Origin: Desulfovibrio psychrotolerans
GTDB lineage: Bacteria; Desulfobacterota; Desulfovibrionia; Desulfovibrionales; Desulfovibrionaceae
NCBI RefSeq assembly: GCF_013340305.1
Contig: NZ_BLVP01000001.1
Location: 124,001-188,000 of the forward strand
Reading direction: 5' to 3'
DNA: 64,000 nucleotides
Below, one piece after another: positions 46,722-55,466 of this stretch. The notes under the pieces were generated by a model that saw only the letters and a list, made by a program, of their open reading frames with translations, ran no database searches and was not told the origin of the DNA. Made by a program: the position numbers and the translations under genes. Position 1 is the stretch's first letter. Every line of letters begins with the position of its first letter.

Positions 46722-47638
46722 TGAAAGAGTATGATTCTCTGGTGATAGGGGGGGGGCCGGCAGGAATTACGGCCGCCCTTTATCTTTTGCGTTCAGGGCT
46801 TTCCGTGGCCTTTGCGGAGATGCTTTCTCCCGGCGGCCAGTTGCTCATGACCGAAGAAATTGAGAATTATCCCGGATTTCCCAAAGGGATAAAGGGATAC
46901 GAGCTTACCGATCTTTTTGCCGCGCATCTGGAAGGATATTCCTATGACCGGTATTCCGATGCAGTGAAGGAAGTGGTGTACGCTCCCGGTGCCAACAAGG
47001 TGCGCATAGGCGACGAGTGGGTGCTGGCAAAAACCGTAATCATCTGCACTGGGGCAAAATACAAAAAGCTGGGACTGCCCAATGAGGAACGCCTTATCGG
47101 GCGCGGCATCTCCTACTGTGCGCTGTGCGACGGCAACTTCTTCCGTGGTCAGGAAGTGGGCGTGGTAGGCGGAGGCAATTCCGCGCTGGAAGAGGCGCTT
47201 TACCTCTCCCGGCTTGTCAAAAAGCTGCACCTCATCCATCGCAGGGATGATTTTCGGGCCACCAAATGCGTGCAGGACAAAGTGTGCACCATGCCCGACA
47301 TAAACATCATCCGCAGTTCCGTTGTCACGGCCATTCATGGCGAGGAAAACCTGACCGGCGTGACAGTGAAGAACCTGAAAACGGGTGAGGAACGGCTGCT
47401 CACGCTGGACGGCTTGTTTATCTTTGTGGGCTATGAGCCTATCAAGGACTTTTATCCGGAAGGGCTCACCACCGATGCCAGCGGATTCATTGTTACGGAT
47501 ACGGAGATGGCGACCTGTCTGCCCGGCGTTTTTGCTGCCGGGGACTGCCGCTCCAAAAACTGCCGTCAGGTGACCACTGCGGTAGGCGACGGCGCAACAG
47601 CCGCCAACTCGGCATTCCATTATCTGGAAAAACATTGA
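46721..47638 (+). CDS. trxB: Thioredoxin reductase
   Basis: A 305-residue FAD/NAD(P)H disulfide reductase. FAD motif '[20 protein letters not shown]' (6-25), redox site 'CALC' (C133 and C136) within '[20 protein letters not shown]', nucleotide motif '[15 protein letters not shown]' and the C-terminal FAD motif '[20 protein letters not shown]'. The 'HRRDDFRA' segment keeps the basic residues used for NADPH. The stop overlaps the bamD start by one base, so the three genes are one unit. Confidence 0.95.
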   Translation: MKEYDSLVIGGGPAGITAALYLLRSGLSVAFAEMLSPGGQLLMTEEIENYPGFPKGIKGYELTDLFAAHLEGYSYDRYSDAVKEVVYAPGANKVRIGDEWVLAKTVIICTGAKYKKLGLPNEERLIGRGISYCALCDGNFFRGQEVGVVGGGNSALEEALYLSRLVKKLHLIHRRDDFRATKCVQDKVCTMPDINIIRSSVVTAIHGEENLTGVTVKNLKTGEERLLTLDGLFIFVGYEPIKDFYPEGLTTDASGFIVTDTEMATCLPGVFAAGDCRSKNCRQVTTAVGDGATAANSAFHYLEKH

Positions 47639-48369
47639 TGCGAAGAACTGCAATACGCTTTGTGTTGCTGCTCCCGGTGCTTTTTATGCTCAACGGGTGC
47701 GGCATCATAGATTATTTTTACCTGCCGCCGCCGGAAGACACGGCTCAGGAGCTTTTTGAGGCCGGCAACGATGCCATGCGTGAAAAGGATTATGCGTCCG
47801 CCACTGAGTACTTTACCACACTCAAGGACCGGTATCCTTTCAGCCCGTACACCATAGAAGCGGAACTCTCGCTCGGCGATGCCTACTTCCTTGACGAGGA
47901 ATATATGCTGGCTGTGGACGCCTACAAGGAATTCGAAATGCTGCACCCGCGGCATGAGGCTATTCCCTATGTCCTGTTCCAGATTGGCAACGCCAACCTC
48001 AACAGTTTTATCTCCATAGACCGCCCGCAAACCAACATTGCAGAAGCATACCAGTACTTCATGCGTCTGCAGGAGGCGCACCCGGGCACGGAGTATGCGG
48101 CCAAGGCGCTGGAGTATCTGCACATATGCCGGAAATACATGGCCGAGCATGAAATATATGTGGCGGATTTCTATTGGCGCACCGGTCGCTATACATCGGC
48201 TTTTCAGCGGTATAAGACCGTTGTGGAACAGTATGCCGATGTGGAAGAATATCAGGAATACGCGCGGGAACGCGCACGGCTCTCCTACCTGAAAAGCCAG
48301 GAGCAGCTTACCGAATCTGAGCGGGAACGGCGCGAAGGTTCGTGGAAGGACTACTTCAAATGGCTCTAG
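47638..48369 (+). CDS. bamD: Outer membrane protein assembly lipoprotein BamD
   Basis: A 243-residue TPR lipoprotein of the BAM complex. Signal peptide with lipobox 'LFMLNGC' (C21); TPR units from '[20 protein letters not shown]' to '[20 protein letters not shown]'. '[20 protein letters not shown]' is the BamD signature. It helps fold outer-membrane beta barrels. Overlaps trxB by one base; TTG at 47635 is a less likely start. A near-perfect palindrome (48381-48398) and a terminator follow. Confidence 0.92.
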   Translation: MRRTAIRFVLLLPVLFMLNGCGIIDYFYLPPPEDTAQELFEAGNDAMREKDYASATEYFTTLKDRYPFSPYTIEAELSLGDAYFLDEEYMLAVDAYKEFEMLHPRHEAIPYVLFQIGNANLNSFISIDRPQTNIAEAYQYFMRLQEAHPGTEYAAKALEYLHICRKYMAEHEIYVADFYWRTGRYTSAFQRYKTVVEQYADVEEYQEYARERARLSYLKSQEQLTESERERREGSWKDYFKWL

Positions 48370-48412
48370 CCTGAGCATCGCCTGAACATCTGTTCAGGCC
48401 CAGACGTACTAC

Positions 48413-48445
48413 AAAAGGGCGGTTCCGTATGGGAGCCGCCCTTTT
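48413..48445. terminator. Intrinsic terminator between bamD and engB
   Basis: Arms AAAAGGGCGGTTCC and GGGAGCCGCCCTTTT with a short GTAT loop; A and T runs on the two sides allow use in both directions for these convergent genes. Confidence 0.85.
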
Positions 48446-48502
48446 CTGTTTTGCCAGAAACGATAGTGGACAGGGAGCGTACACAGGTGACAAATCAGGA
48501 GA

Positions 48503-49129
48503 TTACGCAGAAGGGGCGGCCTCCGGCTCTCCGGAAAGGGGGTCTGCCGCATCGCCCAACGCAGCCCTGCGCAGGGCTTCCCATATGGCGGCGAGCCCCA
48601 GACCGGACTCGGCAGAAGAAATGATGGGACGAACCCCGCCAAGCAGCGTAGCCCACTCCTTCTGCTTTTCAGCGCGTTCACGCTGTTTGCATTTATCCGC
48701 CTTGGTGAGAATGGGCAGCAGCGGCAGGGAAATAGAATGCGCATAGGCCGTTATGTCTATATCCAGCTTCTGCGGCGGGATGCGGCAGTCCAGAAGCACG
48801 GCCAAGGCCTTGAGGCCCGGCGTGCCGGTAAGATATGTATTGATGAGCTTTGCCCACTGTTCCCTGTCGGACTTGGAGGCGCGGGCATAGCCGTATCCCG
48901 GCAGGTCCACGAGATAGAAGCCCCACGGCTCAACGCGGTAAAAATTGAGGCTCTGGGTCTTGCCGGGAGTGGAGCTGGTGCGGGCCAGCTTTTTTCTGCC
49001 CGCCAGAGCGTTTACCAGCGAGGATTTGCCCACATTGGAGCGTCCCGCCAGTGCTACCTGAGGCACGCTGCCCAGCTTGAGCTGATCCAGCGTATAGATG
49101 GTATCTTCGAGAATAAGGGTCGGCTGCAT
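48503..49129 (-). CDS. engB: Ribosome biogenesis GTP-binding protein EngB/YsxC
   Basis: A 208-residue TRAFAC GTPase. G1 is 'GRSNVGKSS' (29-37), then '[16 protein letters not shown]', G3 '[14 protein letters not shown]' and G4 'ILTKADKCK'. It is needed for 50S assembly. The start at 49129 follows AAGGGA on the minus strand; the frame runs open another 600 bases upstream without family sequence. It is divergent from aroQ. Confidence 0.92.
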   Translation of the reverse strand: MQPTLILEDTIYTLDQLKLGSVPQVALAGRSNVGKSSLVNALAGRKKLARTSSTPGKTQSLNFYRVEPWGFYLVDLPGYGYARASKSDREQWAKLINTYLTGTPGLKALAVLLDCRIPPQKLDIDITAYAHSISLPLLPILTKADKCKQRERAEKQKEWATLLGGVRPIISSAESGLGLAAIWEALRRAALGDAADPLSGEPEAAPSA

Positions 49130-49154
49130 GGCATCCCTTAGGTGGTCAGTCTTC

Positions 49155-49183
49155 TTGACAGAACGGAATTGTTCGGAAAATAT
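49155..49183 (+). promoter_or_regulatory. Possible aroQ promoter
   Basis: A perfect TTGACA at 49155-49160 and a poor -10 (AAATAT, 49178-49183) after 17 bases. The only good box in the 123-base gap between the divergent engB and aroQ. Confidence 0.3.
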
Positions 49184-49252
49184 GCCTTGTTTTGCACTAT
49201 ATGCATGTGCATCACTATCAGAATGACGGTGCAAACACAAAGGGGAAAGCGC

Positions 49253-49711
49253 ATGGCCAAGTATCGGTTCCTTATACTGAACGGCCCCAATCTGGGGGCG
49301 CTGGGCAAGCGGCAGCCGGAAATTTACGGTACCGACGGTATGGAGATACTTCCCGTGCTTTTGGACAAGGTTATGGGCCACCGCACCGCCGATGTGGAGC
49401 TGGAGTATTACCAGTCCAACAGCGAAGGGGCGCTCATTGACCGGCTGGAGCAGGCGCGGGAACAGGGCATGCACGGCGTGGTGTTCAACGCCGGTGCCTA
49501 CACCCACACAAGCCTTGCTCTGGCGGATTGTCTGGCCTGGATACAGGTTCCCTGCGTGGAGGTGCATCTGAGCAACGTGCTTGCCCGCCCGGAGCCGTTG
49601 CGCCAGAAGAGTTTTATCGGCAGACACGTTATCGGTGTCGTAGCCGGATTCGGCATGCTCAGCTACGCACTGGCGGTGCAGGCTCTTGTGCAGCACCATG
49701 AAAAAGAGTAG
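49253..49711 (+). CDS. aroQ: 3-dehydroquinate dehydratase, type II
   Basis: A 152-residue type II dehydroquinase of the shikimate pathway. '[21 protein letters not shown]' matches the N-terminal active-site lid region, '[17 protein letters not shown]' the substrate site, '[20 protein letters not shown]' and '[12 protein letters not shown]' the catalytic core. The start at 49253 with AGGGGAAA upstream is chosen over 49142. efp follows after 77 bases. Confidence 0.94.
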   Translation: MAKYRFLILNGPNLGALGKRQPEIYGTDGMEILPVLLDKVMGHRTADVELEYYQSNSEGALIDRLEQAREQGMHGVVFNAGAYTHTSLALADCLAWIQVPCVEVHLSNVLARPEPLRQKSFIGRHVIGVVAGFGMLSYALAVQALVQHHEKE

Positions 49712-49788
49712 GGTGCGCCGTTCCATAGCTGAACACGGTTCCCATCGAATATACTACCGGCATCATGCCGGAATTTTTGGAGGATAAC

Positions 49789-50349
49789 ATGTATTCCACT
49801 ACCGACTTTAAACGCGGCCTGAAGATCCTTATGGATGGCACGCCGTATGAAATTATCGAATTTCAGCACTTTAAGCCCGGAAAGGGCGGTGCCATGATAC
49901 GCACCAAATTGCGCAACCTGCTCAACGCACGCGTGGTGGACAAGACCTTCCGCTCGGGCGAAAAGGTGGGCAAGCCGGACATAGAACACCGGGACATGCA
50001 GTTTTTGTACATAGAAGGCGACAATCTGGTTCTGATGGATCTGGAGTCGTACGAGCAGCACTATATGTCTAAGGAAAATTCTGACGGTAAGGAAGATTTT
50101 CTGAAGGACGGACAGCAGGTTAAGATCATGCTGTATAACGGCGACCCCCTTGATCTGGAGCTGCCTGCATCGCTCGTGCTGGAAGTAACCCACACGGAAC
50201 CCGGTGCCAAGGGTGACACGGTTTCCAACGTCACCAAGCCTGCCACGCTGGAAACCGGACTGGTGGTGAACGTGCCTCTGTTCATCAACATAGGCAACCG
50301 CGTGAAGGTGAACACGGAAACCCGTGAATATCTGAGCAGGGAAAACTAG
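49789..50349 (+). CDS. efp: Translation elongation factor P
   Basis: A 186-residue EF-P that rescues ribosomes stalled at polyproline. The tip loop '[17 protein letters not shown]' contains the lysine modified in lysylated EF-P types. Three-domain length is normal. TTGGAGG precedes the ATG at 49789; the ATG at 49765 is too close to nothing recognisable. No modification genes (epmA/B) nearby. Confidence 0.95.
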   Translation: MYSTTDFKRGLKILMDGTPYEIIEFQHFKPGKGGAMIRTKLRNLLNARVVDKTFRSGEKVGKPDIEHRDMQFLYIEGDNLVLMDLESYEQHYMSKENSDGKEDFLKDGQQVKIMLYNGDPLDLELPASLVLEVTHTEPGAKGDTVSNVTKPATLETGLVVNVPLFINIGNRVKVNTETREYLSREN

Positions 50350-50396
50350 CACGCCTTTTGTCGTCCCCTGCCGGCAACCCCGCGCACGGTGGACGT

Positions 50397-52811
50397 ATGC
50401 CGGAGAATACGATAAGGGATATGGTTGTAAGGGCCGTATCCCTTTTTCCTTTAATGTTTTTTACGGAGGGTAGCGCTACGGATGGCAACCGTGTAGCCCG
50501 GGAATTGTTCGGCCTGTTTCTCATCTTTTGGGGTCTTCTGATTTTTCTCAGCCTCGCCACGTATGATAATGCGGACCCCGGCCTGAACCATGTCGTTACA
50601 TCTCCGGTCAACATCAGCAACGCCGTCGGGCTGTTCGGAGCCTATCTTTCCGGTATGCTTGTCGATTTCTTCGGCATTGCAGCCTATGTGTGGGCTGTTG
50701 CCTTTGTTTTCGCAGGTGCAAGGCGGTTTATTCCGGGCCTCACCGCCATGTGGTGGCGCTGGACAGGGGTTCTTCTGTGCGGCATCAGCCTTAGTTGCCT
50801 TGGAGCGGCTGCGGAGATGGGCATGGGACATATTGCGGGCGGCGGCTTTCTGGGTACTTCTCTCCACCGGGTAGGCTGGTATTTTCTGCGTCCTGTCGGT
50901 GCCAGCCTGTTATGGCTTTTCATCACCTTATGCGGCCTGCAGCTCACGTTCGGCAGTTCATGGGCTGAGCTTTTTTCCAATGTGCGGCGCGGCACCAGGC
51001 AATTGCTTGAAATGATGAAGAACTTCATACAGAACGCGAAAGATGAAGCCATAAGCCCGCCGGAAGAAAGACGCGAAAGAAAGGCCATGCGCCTTTTCCG
51101 GCCCAAGCCCAAGACAGACAGGGGAGCACTGCTGGCTCTGGCGGACGGTAAAGGCGATGCGGATGCCATTACCGTGGACGTGCAGGCGGATGCAAAACCC
51201 GCCCGTACCGCGCGCTCTTCCGCGCCGGAAGCAGAGAACAATGCTTCGGGACCGGTGGCCCGCGTGGTTATAGACGAGCCGCACGGGCCTGTTGCGGGCA
51301 AGGGGGCTCCGCAGAAACCCAAGGCGCGCAGTTCGGCGGCATCCGGGCGCACGATACGCCTGCCCGGGCTGGACATGCTCTCTGCCCACGCTACAGACGC
51401 CAAGCGGACCACCAAGGATGTTCTGGAAAACAAGGGGCGCATGCTCATTGAGTGCCTTGCGGATTTTGGTGTGCAGGGCGAGTTGCAGCGCATTACCCCC
51501 GGCCCCGTGGTCACGATGTTTGAAATCAAACCCGCCCCGGGCGTGAAGGTGAGCCGCATCGCCAATCTGGCGGATGATCTGGCCATGGCGTTGCGCGCCA
51601 TTTCCATACGCATTCAGGCTCCCATTCCCGGTAAGGACAGCGTGGGCATAGAGATACCCAACGAGCACCGGGAAACTGTCTGCCTGCGCGAACTCATCGC
51701 CTCCGATGTTTTTCGCAAGGCAGACCTGCCGCTCACGCTCGCCATCGGCAAGGATATCTCCGGTGCCCCCTTTGCCGCCGACCTTGCCAAGATGCCGCAC
51801 CTGCTTGTGGCCGGGGCTACAGGGCAGGGGAAGAGCGTGTTCATTAACTCCGTGCTCATGAGCCTGCTGTTCCGCACCACCCCTGAGGAACTGAAGCTGC
51901 TGCTCATAGACCCCAAGCGCATAGAGCTGGCCGTTTATGCAGACATGCCGCACCTGGTGCATCCGGTGGTTACGGATATGTCGCAGGCCAAGAACGCCCT
52001 CGACTGGGCCGTGCACGAAATGGACAAACGCTACGAGGCCATGGCGGTGCTCGGCGTGCGGAACATCATCGGCTACAATGAAAAACTTAAAGGATTGGGT
52101 GAAGAACGGCCGGAGCAGTTTGCCGCTCTGGAATTCATGCCCTATCTTGTCATCATCATTGATGAATTGGCAGACCTTATGCTCACTGCAGCCAAAGAAG
52201 TGGAGACGAGCATTGTTCGCCTTGCGCAGCTTGCGAGGGCGGCGGGGATTCATCTCATTCTGGCGACGCAGCGTCCCAGCGTGGACGTGGTGACCGGGCT
52301 TATCAAGGCCAACTTTCCGTGCCGCATATCGTTTCAGGTTACCGCAAAGCACGATTCGCGGACCATTCTGGACACGGTGGGCGCGGAGCATCTTCTGGGC
52401 AAGGGCGACATGCTGTTCAAGGCGGGCGGCGGCAAGCTGCAACGCATGCACGGCGCCTTTGTGAGCGATGAAGATGTAAGTGCCGTGGTCAGCTACTGGA
52501 AGTCGCAGATGCCTGCCTCCTACAACGTGGACTTTGCGGAGTGGGGGAACGAGGGGACGGGCGATTTCGGGTTTGACGGTAACGGGGGACCGGCAGGTTC
52601 TGTGGCTGACGACCCCATGTACAGCGAATGCATTGCCTTTGTCATGCAGCAGGGCAAGGCATCTATTTCGCTTATCCAGCGGCGTTTCCGCATCGGCTTT
52701 AACCGCGCGGCCCGCTATGTGGAACAGATGGAACAGGACGGCATTATCGGTCCCGCAGACGGCAGCAAGCCCCGAGCCATCATCGGCAGCGGCAGCCGTG
52801 GAGATATGTAG
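50397..52811 (+). CDS. ftsK: DNA translocase FtsK/SpoIIIE
   Basis: A protein of about 804 residues. Four N-terminal membrane helices (about 35-185), a hydrophilic linker (about 200-330), then the motor: Walker A 'VAGATGQGKSVFINSVLMS' and Walker B 'LVIIIDELADLMLTAAKE', 'ATQRPSVDVVTGLIKANFPC' and the C-terminal gamma winged helix 'KASISLIQRRFRIGFNRAAR'. It pumps DNA through the division septum and activates XerCD recombination. Start at ATG 50397 with GGTGGA upstream; TTG 50358 is in frame. Confidence 0.95.
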   Translation: MPENTIRDMVVRAVSLFPLMFFTEGSATDGNRVARELFGLFLIFWGLLIFLSLATYDNADPGLNHVVTSPVNISNAVGLFGAYLSGMLVDFFGIAAYVWAVAFVFAGARRFIPGLTAMWWRWTGVLLCGISLSCLGAAAEMGMGHIAGGGFLGTSLHRVGWYFLRPVGASLLWLFITLCGLQLTFGSSWAELFSNVRRGTRQLLEMMKNFIQNAKDEAISPPEERRERKAMRLFRPKPKTDRGALLALADGKGDADAITVDVQADAKPARTARSSAPEAENNASGPVARVVIDEPHGPVAGKGAPQKPKARSSAASGRTIRLPGLDMLSAHATDAKRTTKDVLENKGRMLIECLADFGVQGELQRITPGPVVTMFEIKPAPGVKVSRIANLADDLAMALRAISIRIQAPIPGKDSVGIEIPNEHRETVCLRELIASDVFRKADLPLTLAIGKDISGAPFAADLAKMPHLLVAGATGQGKSVFINSVLMSLLFRTTPEELKLLLIDPKRIELAVYADMPHLVHPVVTDMSQAKNALDWAVHEMDKRYEAMAVLGVRNIIGYNEKLKGLGEERPEQFAALEFMPYLVIIIDELADLMLTAAKEVETSIVRLAQLARAAGIHLILATQRPSVDVVTGLIKANFPCRISFQVTAKHDSRTILDTVGAEHLLGKGDMLFKAGGGKLQRMHGAFVSDEDVSAVVSYWKSQMPASYNVDFAEWGNEGTGDFGFDGNGGPAGSVADDPMYSECIAFVMQQGKASISLIQRRFRIGFNRAARYVEQMEQDGIIGPADGSKPRAIIGSGSRGDM

Positions 52812-52854
52812 TCCCATTACACGCAGACAATCCTGATCAGGAGCATTGACTGGC

Positions 52855-53580
52855 ATGATTCGCAGTATCAGAACAAAAAACTATACGGTGTGGGCGGTAT
52901 TGAACCGCATCCCGCTGAAATGCATCGCCGCATCCGCAATTGCCGCTATGGCCCTGCTGTGGCTTCCCGCAGCAGCCTTTGCGGAAGATATCACCGCAAG
53001 CATTCAGGCACGATACAGGGCTATGACGTCCATGGAGGCCTCGTTCTCACAAAATCTGAGCCACAAAGAAAGCGGCAGCACGGAATCCCGCTCCGGCACC
53101 TTCCATTTTCTTGCTCCCGACCGCATACGCTGGGATACGAAAACGCCTGCCCCTGAGCTGCTGGTGATAAATCCCGATGCAGTATGGAATTATTTTGTGG
53201 AAGAGGAAGTGGTGTACAAGTATCCGGCATCACTGGTGCACGAAACCAAGACCGCCCTGCGGTTCATTACCGGACAGGCCAACCTTAAGGAAGAGTTTTA
53301 CGTGGAAGAGGCTGCTCCGCAGGATGGGCTGGCCGTTCTGCACCTGTTTGCCAAGGAACCGACAACGGATCTCACCGAAGCCACGCTGTGGATAGGTGCC
53401 GACTACAGTGTGCAGCGCATTCTTACGGTGGACTTTTACGGTAACGAGAACGAAATCCGCTTCAGCGGAATGCGGTTTAATACCGCTCCCGCCGCATCGC
53501 TTTTTGAATTTACACCCCCTGCCGGAGTGGATGTGGAAGATCGCACGCAGGATGTGCAGGAGAAGAAGATCGGAGAGTAG
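52855..53580 (+). CDS. lolA: Outer membrane lipoprotein carrier protein LolA
   Basis: A 241-residue periplasmic protein. Signal peptide about 20-43 ('AAMALLWLPAAAFAEDI'), mature 'SIQARYRAMTSMEASFSQNL' and 'SGTFHFLAPDRIRWDTKTPA', the LolA fold pattern, with 'DYSVQRILTVDFYGNENEIR' in the C-terminal half. It shuttles lipoproteins to the outer membrane. Follows ftsK by 43 bases, an arrangement common in proteobacteria. TTG at 52846 is in frame but too close to the CAGGAG site. Confidence 0.9.
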   Translation: MIRSIRTKNYTVWAVLNRIPLKCIAASAIAAMALLWLPAAAFAEDITASIQARYRAMTSMEASFSQNLSHKESGSTESRSGTFHFLAPDRIRWDTKTPAPELLVINPDAVWNYFVEEEVVYKYPASLVHETKTALRFITGQANLKEEFYVEEAAPQDGLAVLHLFAKEPTTDLTEATLWIGADYSVQRILTVDFYGNENEIRFSGMRFNTAPAASLFEFTPPAGVDVEDRTQDVQEKKIGE

Positions 53581-53603
53581 TGTCTCTTCATGACCAACAA
53601 TAA

Positions 53604-53643
53604 CGCCCCCCGCTGTTTTATGAACGGCGGGGGGCGGCTTTTT
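53604..53643. terminator. Intrinsic terminator after lolA
   Basis: A 10-bp GC stem (CGCCCCCCGC and its complement) with a 13-base loop and a T run (GCTTTTTTGG), 24 bases after the lolA stop and 16 bases before the convergent rluB end. Confidence 0.88.
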
Positions 53644-53658
53644 TGGGAAGAGGGGGCC

Positions 53659-54735
53659 TTATTCCAAACCGGCGGAACGGCGAAGCAGGGAGACTTCCGC
53701 CTCATCGAGCATACGGAACTTTCCCCTTTCCAGATTGCCGAGGTCCAGCGGTCCCTGCCGGAACCGCTTCAGAGAAAGGATGGTGAGGCCAAGGTCGCGG
53801 CACATGCGGCGAATCTGTCTGTTCACCCCCTGCATGAGATGCATTTCCAGCGTGGTTATGTCGTTCTCTTCACGCAGCACGTTCACCTTGACCGGGGCAA
53901 GCTTTTCACCCTCTGCCAAGGTCATGCCTGAACGCATGATCTTGAGGGCCGAATCCGGAACAGAGCCGCGCACACGCACCCTGTATACCTTGGTCAGATG
54001 CCACTTCGGATGTGTGAGCCGGTAGGTCATTTCGCCATCATCCGTGAGAAGCAGCAGGCCTTCTGAAAAAAAGTCCAGCCGACCGACAGGATAGAGACGA
54101 CCGTTCTTCAGTTCCGCAGGCAGAAGATCGAGAACCGTTGTACGTCCTTGCGGGTCCTTGACCGTGGTGACCACCCGCGCAGGCTTGTTCATGATGATGT
54201 AGGCGAAGGAACGAGTCTGGCCGAGAAGATTGACGGCCACACCGTTTACGGCGAGCACGTCCTTACCCGGCATCACCTTTACGCCGGGAGTGGTGACAAC
54301 CTGCCCGTTGATGGAGACAGCCCCCTGCGCAATCAGGTCATCGGCTGCTCGGCGTGAGCATATGCCTGCGGCAGCCAGTGCCTTGTTCACGCGCACGGGT
54401 TCGTCGGGCATAACAGTGGATTGAGAGGATTGCGGGGATTGTGCGGGATGCGCAGATTGCCCGGATTTTTCCGTTTGCGCGATGTCGCTTTTATCCTTGG
54501 AGTATGCGCCGGACTCCTGAAACCGCTTTCCCTTAGCCGGGTGTGCTCCTTCGCCACGAGGCGTGCGGGGAGCACCAGCCTTCCGGGAAGAGGTCGCGGG
54601 GGGCGCAGTCTCCTGCGACCATGAGGGAGAGCGGCGCGCCTTGTTCCTGTCCCTGTCACCTGACCTGCCTGTAGCAGATCTGTCTTCCCGGAGCCTGTCC
54701 TTGGACTGGCCGGGCACGTCTTTCTTGCCTGACAT
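53659..54735 (-). CDS. rluB: Ribosomal large-subunit pseudouridine synthase (RluB/RsuA family) with N-terminal extension
   Basis: A 358-residue protein. Residues 1-108 are a low-complexity, basic then Ser/Gln-rich extension. An S4 domain follows ('VRVNKALAAAGICSRRAADD', about 114-133), then the RsuA/RluB catalytic domain with 'LYPVGRLDFFSEGLLLLTDD' (catalytic D221) and 'QGVNRQIRRMCRDLGL'. The extension ends in a three-residue repeat, produced by a degenerate 9-bp tandem repeat (about 54426-54470). A start at M109 would give family length but lacks a ribosome site. yedF lies 12 bases upstream on the same strand. Confidence 0.88.
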   Translation of the reverse strand: MSGKKDVPGQSKDRLREDRSATGRSGDRDRNKARRSPSWSQETAPPATSSRKAGAPRTPRGEGAHPAKGKRFQESGAYSKDKSDIAQTEKSGQSAHPAQSPQSSQSTVMPDEPVRVNKALAAAGICSRRAADDLIAQGAVSINGQVVTTPGVKVMPGKDVLAVNGVAVNLLGQTRSFAYIIMNKPARVVTTVKDPQGRTTVLDLLPAELKNGRLYPVGRLDFFSEGLLLLTDDGEMTYRLTHPKWHLTKVYRVRVRGSVPDSALKIMRSGMTLAEGEKLAPVKVNVLREENDITTLEMHLMQGVNRQIRRMCRDLGLTILSLKRFRQGPLDLGNLERGKFRMLDEAEVSLLRRSAGLE

Positions 54736-54747
54736 TGACGATTGTTC

Positions 54748-55362
54748 CTAGGGCCGTATGACTTTGGCAGCCAACTGCATGCTTGTGACCACGTCCAGCA
54801 TATTCGTTGTCTGACCAACGGCCCGTTTATCAAGAAGGTTAAAGAAATCGAGGCAGGTACCGCACACAAGGATGGAAACCCCGTCTGCTTCCAACCGTTG
54901 CAGTTCTCCCAGTACGGGGCTATCTTCCACAGCCAGCTTCACCCCCGCGTTCACCATGACAATGCGCCACAGGTCCGCTCCCAGCTCCGGCAGGGTAGCC
55001 ATAAAATTCTTCATCAGCCTTCCGCCAAGCTCGTCGTCTCCGCTGCCGATGACGTCGGAGGCGATGAACACGCAGATTTTGCGGTCAATGGATGCCAGTT
55101 GCGGAGCGTTCATGACTTCGCAGGCGCAGTCCTGCGCAGACATATCCGACGCTGTGGCGACTATGCGCCAGCCGCCCGCAACGGGCTGCACCTCTGCGGT
55201 ATACCCTTTGCTGCCGATAAAACGCGAAACATTCTCACGAGCGGCATCATTATCCACCAGGATGGAAAACGCGGCGGGGGTTTTCGATTCAATAAGTTTC
55301 TTGCATTCCAGCACGGGCTGGGGGCATGCAAGGTTCTGGCAGTTCAGTTCAATTTCTGGCAT
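54748..55362 (-). CDS. yedF: Sulfurtransferase-like selenium metabolism protein YedF
   Basis: A 204-residue two-domain protein. The N-terminal TusA-like domain has 'NCQNLACPQPVLECKKLIE' with C13 in the CPxP motif. The C-terminal DsrE-like part has 'KICVFIASDVIGSGDDELGG' and 'GVSILVCGTCLDFF'. This fusion is known with selenium-related genes, which suggests the host makes selenoproteins, though selD and selA are not here. Start at 55362 with AGGAGG upstream. It is divergent from msbA. Confidence 0.9.
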   Translation of the reverse strand: MPEIELNCQNLACPQPVLECKKLIESKTPAAFSILVDNDAARENVSRFIGSKGYTAEVQPVAGGWRIVATASDMSAQDCACEVMNAPQLASIDRKICVFIASDVIGSGDDELGGRLMKNFMATLPELGADLWRIVMVNAGVKLAVEDSPVLGELQRLEADGVSILVCGTCLDFFNLLDKRAVGQTTNMLDVVTSMQLAAKVIRP

Positions 55363-55466
55363 GGTATTCCTCCTGTGTGTCCTAGGAGATATCAGCCGCT
55401 GGTGGCTGGTCAAGTCAAAAAACACATTGCCGTTACGCTCCTGCGCGGAGCCGGGAAAATATTTGC

